A stretch of DNA of 64,000 bases, from assembly GCA_963932145.1 (NCBI GenBank), contig CAWVQA010000085.1, positions 434,001-498,000 on the forward strand. The letters run 5' to 3'. The notes beneath the pieces are model-generated. The model saw nothing but the letters and a program-made list of their open reading frames with translations. It did no database searches and had not been told where the DNA came from. Position 1 is the first letter of the stretch, and each line of letters opens with the position of its first letter. Source of the stretch: Acanthosepion lycidas. Lineage: Eukaryota > Mollusca > Cephalopoda > Sepiida > Sepiidae. The position numbers were made by a program, and so were the translations under genes. Shown one piece after another: positions 54,913 to 64,000 of this stretch.

Positions 54913-57900
54913 TTGCCTTCAAATTCATATCGTGATTGTAGCATGCATGGACCCGACTCATATGACTGGGATTTCCATGAAAAAGATTGTGGGCCGAAAA
55001 TGGGTGATCACTGTACATTTCTCTTCTGTTTCCTATTTATATTTCTATTTTACCTCCTCAATTTCTCATTATGGACAGGGAAAGACCTAACCTAAGATCT
55101 GCACAAAAATATTTTGCCGTCAAATTCATACCGTGATTGTAGCATGCATGGACCCGACTCATATGACTGGGATTTCCATGAAAAAGATTGTGGGCCGAAA
55201 ATGGGTGATCACTGCACATTTCTCTTCTGTTTCCTATTTATATTTCTATTTTACCTCCTCAATTTAGCATTATAGACAGGGAAAGACCTAATCTAAGATC
55301 TCCACAAAAATATTTTGCCTTCAAATTCATATCGTGATTGTAGCATGCATGGACCCGACTCATATGACTGGGATTTCCATGAAAAAGATTGTGGGCCGAA
55401 AATGGGTGATCACTGTACATTTCTCTTCTGTTTCCTATTTATATTTCTATTTTACCTCCTCAATTTCGCATTATGGACAGGGAAAGACCTAATCTAAGAT
55501 CTGCACAAAAATATTTTGCCTTCTAATTCATACCGTGATTGTAGCATGCATGGACCCGACTCATATGACTGGGATTTCCATGAAAAAGATTGTGGGCAGA
55601 AAATGGGTGATCACTGCACATTTCTCTTCTGTTTCCTATTTATATTTCTTTTTTACCTCCTCAATTTAGCATTATGGACAGGGAAAGACCTAATCTAAGA
55701 TCTGCACAAAAATATTTTGCCTTCAAATTCATACCGTGATCGTAGCATGCATGGACTCGACTCATATGACTGGGATTTCCATGAAAAAGATTGTGGGCCG
55801 AAAATGGGTGATCACTGTACATTTCTCTTCTGTTTCCTATTTATATTTCTATTTTACCTCTTCAATTTAGCATTATGGACAGGGAAAGACCTAATCTAAG
55901 ATCTGCACAAAAATATTTCGCCTTCAAATTCATACCGTGATCGTAGCATGCATGGACTCGACTCATATGACTGGGATTTCCATGAAAAAGATTGTGGGCT
56001 GAAAATGGGTGATCACTGTACATTTCTCTTCTGTTTCCTATTTATATTTCTATTTTACCTCCTCAATTTCGCATTATGGACAGGGAAAGACCTAATCTAA
56101 GATCTGCAAAAAATATTTTTCCTTCAAATTCATACCTTGATCGTAGCATGCATGGACTCGACTCATATGACTGGGATTTCCATAAAAAAGATTGTGGGCC
56201 GAAAATGGGTGATCACTGTACATTTCTCTTCTGTTTCCTATTTATATTTATATTTTACATCCTCAATTTAGCATTATGGACAGGGAAAGACCTAATCTTA
56301 GATCTGCACAAAAATATTTTGTCTTCAAATTCATACCGTGATCGTAGCATGCATGGACTCGACTCATATGACTGGGATTTCCATGAAAAAGATTGTGGGC
56401 CGAAAATGGATGATCACTGTACATTTCTCTTCTGTTTCCTATTTATATTTCTATTTTACCTCCTCAATTTAGCATTATGGACAGGGAAAGACCTAATCTA
56501 AGATCTGCACAAAAATATTTTGTCTTCAAATTCATATCGTGATTGTAGCATGCATGGACCCGACTCATATGACTGGGATTTCCATGAAAAAGTTTGTGGG
56601 CCGAAAATGGGTGATCACTGTACATTTCTCTTCTGTTTCCTATTTATATTTCTATTTTACCTCCTCAATTTCTCATTATGGACAGGGAAAGACCTAATCT
56701 AAGATCTGCACAAAAATATTTTGCCGTCAAATTCATACCGTGATTGTAGCATGCATGGACCCGACTCATATGACTGGGATTTCCATGAAAAAGATTGTGG
56801 GCCGAAAATGGGTGATCACTGCACATTTCTCTTCTGTTTCCTATTTATATTTCTATTTTACCTCCTCAATTTAGCATTATAGACAGGGAAAGACCTAATC
56901 TAAGATCTCCACAAAAATATTTTGCCTTCAAATTTATATCGTGATTGTAGCATGCATGGACCCGACTCATATGACTGGGATTTCCATGAAAAAGAATGTA
57001 GGCCGAAAATGGGTGATCACTGTACATTTCTCTTCTGTTTCCTATTTATATTTCTATTTTACCTCCTCAATTTCGCATTATGGACAGGGAAAGACCTAAT
57101 CTAAGATCTGCACAAAAATATTTTGCCTTCAAATTCATACCGTGATCGTAGCATGCATGGACTCGACTCATATGCCTGGGATTTCCATGAAAAAGATTGT
57201 GGGCCGAAAATGGGTGATCACTGTACATTTCTCTTCTGTTTCCTATTTATATTTCTATTTTACCTCTTCAATTTAGCATTATGGACAGGGAAAGACCTAA
57301 TCTAAGATTTGCACAAAAATATTTCGCCTTCAAATTCATACCGTGATCGTAGCATGCATGGACTCGACTCATATGACTGGGATTTCCATGAAAAAGATTG
57401 TGGGCTGAAAATGGGTGATCACTGTACATTTCTCTTCTGTTGCCTATTAATATTTCTATTTTACCTCCTCAATTTAGCATTATGGACAGGGAAAGACCTA
57501 ATCTAAGATCTGCAAAAAATATTTTTCCTTCAAATTCATACCTTGATCGTAGCATGCATGGACTCGACTCATATGACTGGGATTTCCATAAAAAAGATTG
57601 TGGGCCGAAAATGGGTGATCACTGTACATTTCTCTTCTGTTTCCTATTTATATTTCTATTTTACCTCCTCAATTTAGCATTATGGACAGGGAAAGACCTA
57701 ATCTAAGATCTGCAAAAAAATATTTTTCCTTCAAATTCATACCGTGATCGTAGCATGCATGGACTCGACTCATATGACTGGGATTTCCATGAAAAAGATT
57801 GTGGGCTGAAAATGGGTGATCACTGTATATTTCTCATCTGTTTCCTATTTATATTTCTATTTTACATCCTCAATTTAGCATTATGGACAGGGAAAGACCT

Positions 57901-57925
57901 AATCTAAGATCTGCACAAAAATATT
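54913..57925 (+). repeat. 8-mer/7-mer HOR, two copies
   Basis: Copy one starts at 54913 and copy two at 56520. Matches at 1607 bp include AATTTCTCATT (54913/56520 units), TTGCCGTCAAATTC (55114/56721) and ATCTCCACAAAAAT (before 55315/56922). From 55717/57123 the offset falls to 1406 because copy two lacks the unit at 55516. Both copies then carry an ATTTCGCC/GGGCTG unit and a TTTTTCC/CCTTGATCG unit, also found in the long HOR to the left. Confidence 0.9.
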
Positions 57926-58528
57926 TTGTCTTCAAATTCATACCGTGATCGTAGCATGCATGGACTCGACTCATATGACTGGGATTTCCATGAAAAAGAT
58001 TGTGGGCTGAAAATGGGTGATCACTGTATATTTCTCTTCTGTTTCCTATTTATATTTCTATTTTACCTCCTCAATTTAGCATTATGGACAGGGAAAGACC
58101 TAATCTAAGATCTGCACAAAAATATTTTGTCTTCAAATTCATACCGTGATCGTAGCATGCATGGACTCGACTCATATGACTGGGATTTCCATGAAAAAGA
58201 TTGTGGGCCGAAAATGGGTGATCACTGTACATTTCTCTTCTGTTTCCTATTTATATTTCTATTTTACCTCCTCAATTTAGCATTATGGACAGGGACAGAC
58301 CTAATCTAAGATCTGCACAAAAATATTTTGCCTTCAAATTCATACCGTGATCGTAGCATGCATGGACACGACTCATATCACTGGGATTTCCATGAAAAAG
58401 ATTGTGGGCTGAAAATGGGTGATCACTGTACATTTCTCTTCTGTTTCCTATTTATATTTCTATTTTACATCCTCAATTTAGCATTATGGACAGTGAAAGA
58501 CCTAATCTTAGATCTGCACAAAAATATT

Positions 58529-60738
58529 TTGTCTTTAAATTCATACCGTGATCGTAGCATGCATGGACTCGACTCATATGACTGGGATTTCCATGAAAAA
58601 GATTGTGGGCCGAAAATGGGTGATCACTGTACATTTCTCTTCTGTTTCCTATTTATATTTCTATTTTACCTCCTCAATTTAGCATTATGGACAGGGAAAG
58701 ACCTAATCTAAGATCTGCACAAAAATATTTTGCCTTTAAATTCATACCGTGATCGTAGCATGCATGGACTCGACTCATATGACTGGGATTTCCATGAAAA
58801 AGATTGTGGGCTAAAAATGGGTGATCACTGTACATTTCTCTTCTGTTTCCTATTTATATTTCTATTTTACCTCCTCAATTTCGCATTATGGACAGGGAAA
58901 GACCTAATCTAAGATCTGCACAAAAATATTTTGCCTTCAAATTCATACCGTGATCGTAGCATGCAAGGACCCGAATCATATGACTGGGATATCCATGAAA
59001 AAGATTGTGGGCCGAAAATGGGTGATCACTGTACATTTCTCTTCTGTTTCCTATTTATATTTATATTTTACCTCCTCAATTTAGCATTATGGACAGGGAA
59101 AGACCTAATCTAAGATCTGCACAAAAATATTTTGTCTTCAAATTCATACCGTGATCGTAGCATGCATGGACTCGACTCATATGACTGGGATTTCCATGAA
59201 AAAGTTTGTGGGCTGAAAATGGGTGATCACTGTACATTTCTCTTCTGTTTCCTATTTATATTTCTATTTTACCTCCTCAATTTCGCATTATGGACAGGGA
59301 AAGACCTAATCTTAGATCTGCACAAAAATATTTTGTCTTCAAATTCATACCGTGATCGTAGCATGCATGGACTCGACTCATATGACTGGGATTTCCATGA
59401 AAAAGATTGTGGGCCGAAAATGGGTGATCACTGTACATTTCTCTTCTGTTTCCTATTTATATTTCTATTTTACCTCCTCAATTTAGCATTATGGACAGTG
59501 AAAGACCTAATCTTAGATCTGCACAAAAATATTTTGTCTTTAAATTCATACCGTGATCGTAGCATGCATGGACTCGACTCATATGACTGGGATTTCCAGG
59601 AAAAAGATTGTGGGCCGAAAATGGGTGATCACTGTACATTTCTCTTCTGTTTCCTATTTATATTTCGATTTACCTCCTCAATTTAGCATTATGGACAGGG
59701 AAAGACCTAATCTAAGATCTGCACAAAAATATTTTGCCTTTAAATTCATACCGTGATCGTAGCATGCATGGACTCGACTCATATGACTGGGATTTCCATG
59801 AAAAAGATTGTGGGCTAAAAATGGGTGATCACTGTACATTTCTCTTCTGTTTCCTATTTATATTTCTATTTTACCTCCTCAATTTCGCATTATGGACAGG
59901 GAAAGACCTAATCTAAGATCTGCACAAAAATATTTTGCCTTCAAATTCATACCGTGATCGTAGCATGCAAGGACCCGAATCATATGACTGGGATATCCAT
60001 GAAAAAGATTGTGGGCCGAAAATGGGTGATCACTGTACATTTCTCTTCTGTTTCCTATTTATATTTATATTTTACCTCCTCAATTTAGCATTATGGACAG
60101 GGAAAGACCTAATCTAAGATCTGCACAAAAATATTTTTCCTTCAAATTCATACCGTGATCGTAGCATGCATGGACTCGACTCATATGACTGGGATTTCCA
60201 TGAAAAAGATTGTGTGCCGAAAATGGGTGATCACTGTATATTTCTCGTCTGTTTCCTATTTATATTTCTATTTTACATCCTCAATTTAGCATTATGGACA
60301 GGGAAAGACCTAATCTAAGATCTGCACAAAAATATTTTGTCTTCAAATTCATACCGTGATCGTAGCATGCATGGACTCGACTCATATGACTGGGATTTCC
60401 ATGAAAAAGTTTGTGGGCTGAAAATGGGTGATCACTGTACATTTCTCTTCTGTTTCCTATTTATATTTCTATTTTACCTCCTCAATTTCGCATTATGGAC
60501 AGGGAAAGACCTAATCTTAGATCTGCACAAAAATATTTTGTCTTCAAATTCATACCGTGATCGTAGCATGCATGGACTCGACTCATATGACTGGGATTTC
60601 CATGAAAAAGATTGTGGGCCGAAAATGGGTGATCACTGTACATTTCTCTTCTGTTTCCTATTTATATTTATATTTTACCTCCTCAATTTAGCATTATGGA
60701 CAGGGAAAGACCTAATCTAAGATCTGCACAAAAATATT
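58529..60738 (+). repeat. 5-mer/6-mer HOR, two copies
   Basis: Units at 58529, 58730, 58931, 59132 and 59333 match 59533, 59734, 59935, 60337 and 60538. Markers are TTGTCTTTAAATTC, GGGCTAAAAATGG, GCAAGGACCCGAATC with GGATATCC, AAAGTTTGTGGGCTG, and a standard unit. The offset is 1004 bp for the first three and 1205 bp afterwards, because copy two has an extra unit at 60136. The GCAAGGACCC unit appears twice more, at 60940 and 61141. Confidence 0.9.
59132..59686 (+). other. Read-through frame spanning nearly three monomers (probably not a gene)
   Basis: Each unit has a frame of 60 sense codons from TTG, ending in TAA at unit positions 181-183. In the units at 59132 and 59333 the TAA is TTA, so the frame runs through two junctions to give 184 codons, the longest in the window. 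It ends early in the third unit because of a two-base loss near TATTTCGATTTACC. Each 67-residue period has a polar half and a strongly hydrophobic stretch (residues ~35-53, rich in Phe, Leu and Ile) resembling a membrane segment. There is no ATG at the opening codon, no visible promoter and no codon-level conservation across units, so I read it as a by-product of a unit length divisible by three. Confidence 0.3.
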
Positions 60739-63348
60739 TTGTCTTCAAATTCATACCGTGATCGTAGCATGCATGGACTCGACTCATATGACTGGGATTT
60801 CCATCAAAAAGATTGTGGGCTAAAAATGGGTGATCACTGTACATTTCTCTTCTGTTTCCTATTTATATTTCTAATTTACCTCCTCAATTTAGCATTATGG
60901 ACAGGGAAAGACCTAATCTAAGATCTGCACAAAAATATTTTGCCTTCAAATTCATACCGTGATCGTAGCATGCAAGGACCCGACTCATATGACTGGGATA
61001 TCCATGAAAAAGATTGTGGGCCGATAATGGGTGATCACTGTACATTTCTCTTCTGTTTCCTATTTATATTTCTATTTTACCTCCTCAATTTAGCATTATG
61101 GACAGGGAAAGACCTAATCTAAGATCTGCACAAAAATATTTTGCCTTCAAATTCATACCGTGACCGTAGCATGCAAGGACCCGACTCATATGACTGGGAT
61201 ATCCATGAAAATATTGTGGGCCGAAAATGGGTGATCACTGTACATTTCTCTTCTGTTTCCTATTTATATTTCTATTTTACCTCCTCAATTTAGCATTATG
61301 GACATGGAAAGACCTAATCTAAGATCTGCACAAAAATATTTCGCCTTCAAATTCATACCGTGATCGTAGCATGCATGGACTCGACTCATATGACTGGGAT
61401 TTCCATGAAAAAGATTCTGGGCCGAAAATGGGTGATCACTGTACATTTCTCTTCTGTTTCCTATTTATATTTATATTTTACCTCCTCAATTTAGCATTAT
61501 GGACAGGGAAAGACCTAATCTAAGATCTGCACAAAAATATTTCGTCTTCAAATTCATACCGTGATCGTAGCATGCATGGACTCGACTCATGTGACAGGGA
61601 TTTCCATGAAAAAGATTGTGGGCCGAAAATTGGTGATCACTGTACATTTCTCTTCTGTTTCCTATTTATATTTATATTTTACATCCTCATTTTAGCATTA
61701 TGGACAGGGAAAGACCTAATCTAAGATCTGCACAAAAATATTTTGCCTTCAAATTCATACTGTGATCGTAGCATGCATGGACTCGACTCATATGACTGGG
61801 ATTTCCATGAAAAATATTGTGGGCTGAAAATGGGTGATCACTGTACATTTCTCTTCTGTTTCCTATTTATATTTCTATTTTACCTCCTCAATTTAGCATA
61901 ATGGACAGGGAAAGACCTAATCTAAGATCTGCACAAAAATATTTCGCCTTCAAATTCATACCGTGATCGTAGCATGCATGGACTCGACTCATGTGACTGG
62001 GATTTCCATGAAAAAGATTGTGGGGCGAAAATGGGTGATCACACTACATTTCTCTTCTGTTTCCTATTTATATTTCTATTTTACATCCTCAATTTAGCAT
62101 TATGGACAGGGAAAGACCTAATCTAAGATCTGCAAAAAATATTTTGTCTTTAAATTCATAACGTGATCGTAGCATGCATGGACTTGACTCATATGACTGG
62201 GATTTCCATGAAAAAGATTGTGGGCCGAAAATGGGTGATCACTGTACATTTCTCTTCTGTTTCCTATTTATATTTCTATTTTACCTCCACAATTTAGCAT
62301 TATGGACAGGGAAAGACCTAATCTAAGATCTGCACAAAAATATTTCGCCTTCAAATTCATACCGTGATCGTAGCATGCATGGACTCGACTCATGTGACTG
62401 GGATTTCCATGAAAAAGATTGTGGGCCGAAAATGGGTGATCACTGTACATTTCTCTTCTGTTTCCTATTTATATTTCTATTTTACATCCTCAATTTAGCA
62501 TTATGGACAGGGAAAGACCTAATCTAAGATCTGCACAAAAATATTTTGCCTTCAAATTCATACCGTGATCGTAGCATGCATGGACTCGACTCATATGACT
62601 AGGATTTCCATGAAAAACTTGTGGGCCGAAAATGGGTGATCACTGTACATTTCTCGTCTGTTTCCTATTTATATTTCTATTTTACATCCTCAATTTAGCA
62701 TTATGGACAGGGAAAGACGTAATCTAAGATCTGCACAAAAATATTTTGTCTTCAAATTCATACCGTGATCGTAGCATGCATGGACTCGACTCATATGACT
62801 GGGATTTCCATGAAAAAGATTGTGGGCTGAAAATGGGTGATCACTGTACATTTCTCTTCTGTTTCCTATTTATATTTCTATTTTACCTCCTCAATTTCGC
62901 ATTATGGACAGGGAAAGACCTAATCTAAGATCTGCAAAAAAATATTTTTCCTTCAAATTCATACCGTGATCGTAGCATGCATGGACTCGACTCATATGAC
63001 TGGGATTTCCATGAAAAAGATTGTGGGCCGAAAATGGGAGATCACTGTACATTTCTCTTCTGTTTCCTATTTATATTTCTATTTTACCTCCTCAATTTCG
63101 CATTATGGACAGGGAAAGACCTAATCTAAGATCTGCACAAAAATATTTTGCCTTCAAATTCATACCGTGATCGTAGCATGCATGGACTCGACTCATATGA
63201 CTGGGATTTCCATGAAAAAGATTGTGGGCCGAAAATGGGTGATCACTGTACATTTCTCTTCTGTTTCCTATTTATATTTATATTTTACCTCCTCAATTTT
63301 GCATTATGGACAGGGAAAGACCTAATCTAAGATCTGCACAAAAATATT

Positions 63349-63549
63349 TTGCCTTCAAATTCATACCGTGATCGTAGCATGCATGGACTCGACTCATATG
63401 ACTGGGATTTCCATGAAAAAGATTGTGGGCCGAAAATGGGTGATCACTGTACATTTCTCTTCTGTTTCCTATTTATATTTCTATTTTACATCCTCAATTT
63501 AGCATTATGGACAGGGAAAGACCTAATCTAAGTTCTGCACAAAAATATT
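63349..63549 (+). repeat. Representative 201-bp monomer with internal landmarks
   Basis: This unit is close to the right-hand consensus and serves as the reference for unit positions. From the TTG at unit position 1: CATGCATG at 30-37 (overlapping SphI and NsiI sites), CATATG at 47-52 (NdeI), GTGATCAC at 92-99 (BclI core), a pyrimidine/AT-rich stretch at 104-150 containing TATTTATATTT, and a TAA at 181-183. Most units carry AGATCT (BglII) at 183-188; this one has AGTTCT. A 10-bp palindrome, AAAATATTTT, spans the junction between units (194-201 plus 1-2). CpG dinucleotides are at 19-20, 25-26, 42-43 and 83-84. A hand count of the same unit with CCTCCTC at 141-147 gives about 75 G+C in 201. Phase is arbitrary because the array has no natural unit boundary. 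Confidence 0.95.
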
Positions 63550-64000
63550 TTGCCTTCAAATTTATACCGTGATCGTAGCATGCATGGAATCGACTCATAT
63601 GACTGGGATTTCCATGAAAAAGATTGTGTGCTGAAAATGGGTGATCACTGTACATTTCTCTTCTGTTTCCTATTTATATTTCTATTTTACCTCCTCAATT
63701 TAGCATTATGGACAGGGAAAGACCTAATCTAAGATCTGCACAAAAATATTTTTCCTTCAAATTCATACCGTGATCGTAGCATGCATGGACTCGACTCATA
63801 TGACTGGGATTTCCATGAAAAAGTTTGTGGGCCGAAAATGGGTGATCACTGTACATTTCTCTTCTGTTTCCTATTTATATTTCTATTTTACCACCTGAAT
63901 TTAGCATTATGGACAGGGAAAGACCTAATCTAAGATCTGCACAAAAATATTTCGCCTTCAAATTCATACCGTGATCGTAGCATGCATGGATTCGACTCAT

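Larger units (their letters stand above)
1..64000 (+). repeat. Tandem satellite array, ~201-bp monomer, about 318 units
   Basis: Every part of the window is a head-to-tail copy of one ~201-bp unit in a single orientation. Landmarks recur every 200-202 bp from end to end: GTGATCAC, CATGCATG, TTAGCATTATGGACAGG and an A-run followed by TATTTT. Units start at 80, 281, 481, 682, 882, 1083 and so on to 63751 and 63952. Most length variants are single-base indels (200 bp), a few are 198 bp, and a 207-bp class exists. Hand comparison suggests a few percent divergence between units on the right and visibly more on the left. No unique sequence separates units and no reversed unit was seen. The scale and HOR structure suggest eukaryotic heterochromatin, possibly centromeric, but the sequence alone cannot give the chromosomal location or species. 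I do not recognise the family. Confidence 0.99.
40646..64000 (+). repeat. Zone E: homogenised CCG/GCACA-type monomers
   Basis: These units are the most alike in the window: GATTGTGGGCCGAAAATGGG, TATTTCTATTTTACC, and either AATTTCGCATT or AATTTAGCATT. Variants are few and discrete, and are shared by units many positions apart, as expected where long HORs have been copied recently. They include GATTGTAGCATG with GGACCCGACTC, ACAGTGATCG with GGACTCAACTC, GGGCTGAAAATG, CATAAAAAAGATTG, ATTTCGCCTTC and AATCTTAGAT. The stretch to the right edge is still satellite, so the array continues beyond the window. Confidence 0.88.

Noticed and set aside
63354..63370. CENP-B box near CTTCAAATTCATACCG
   Set aside because: The box requires TTCG followed, after spacing with a fixed A, by CGGG. 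Here TTCA is followed by ACCG, with no CGGG at the required spacing. I found no match on either strand of the consensus unit.
1..64000. CRISPR array
   Set aside because: The units are ~201 bp and directly abutting, with no short repeat alternating with unique spacers.
1..64000. Bacterial or phage repeat-protein gene
   Set aside because: No long frame runs through the array. The usual stop in each unit, frequent single-base indels and HOR structure fit eukaryotic satellite DNA instead.
1..64000. Hammerhead ribozyme, as found in some satellite repeats
   Set aside because: The conserved CTGANGA core is absent from the unit on both strands. The nearest string, GGGCTGAAAATG, does not fit.
1..64000. 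tRNA or SINE-derived repeat with Pol III boxes
   Set aside because: No GGTTCGANTCC-like B box and no tRNA-like fold were seen in the unit, and there is no poly-A tail or target-site duplication.
1..64000. Telomeric or subtelomeric simple repeat
   Set aside because: No runs of TTAGGG, TTTAGGG, TTAGG or similar short telomeric repeats occur anywhere in the window.

Overview
The whole 64 kb window is one uninterrupted tandem satellite array. Its unit is about 201 bp and it runs head-to-tail on a single strand from the first base to the last. Counting from the recurring TTG of one phase (first at 80, last at about 63952) there are about 318 unit steps averaging 200.9 bp, plus partial units at both ends (about 79 and 49 bp). 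I see no unique sequence, gene, RNA gene, transposon, inversion or foreign insert. A hand count of one right-hand unit gives about 37% GC. This is typical of eukaryotic constitutive heterochromatin (centromeric, pericentromeric, subtelomeric or knob-like). Nothing identifies the species, and I do not recognise the monomer as a named satellite family.

The content lies in how monomer variants are arranged. Five zones can be separated by diagnostic bases: zone A (about 1-10120) and zones D and E (about 34219-64000) mostly carry CCG at unit positions 82-84, CTCCTCAA near 142-149 and GCACA at 189-193. Zones B and C (about 10121-34218) mostly carry CAG or CAC, CTTCCTTCA and GCAAA. A CAG/GCAAA lineage is thus sandwiched between CCG/GCACA lineages, with an A-like island inside zone B (about 11727-14132).

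Higher-order repeats (HORs) are layered on this: dimers (80-881), 4-mers (5901-7508 and 10121-11725), a series growing from 6/5 to 8 units (14333-19760), 8/9-mers (21175-26399), a tandemly doubled 18-mer (27002-34218), a 21/22-mer with two copies and a partial third (44262-54912), then 8/7-mers (54913-57925) and 5/6-mers (58529-60738). The right-hand third is the most homogenised. Copies differ by whole-monomer gains and losses, as expected from unequal exchange or gene conversion.

Each monomer has a frame of 60 sense codons followed by TAA. Because 201 is divisible by 3, loss of that TAA fuses frames of adjacent units (longest here 59132-59686). I judge these frames to be by-products: they open with TTG rather than ATG, are often broken, and the common variants change amino acids freely. 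No conventional biological system such as an operon, defence locus or mobile element is present.
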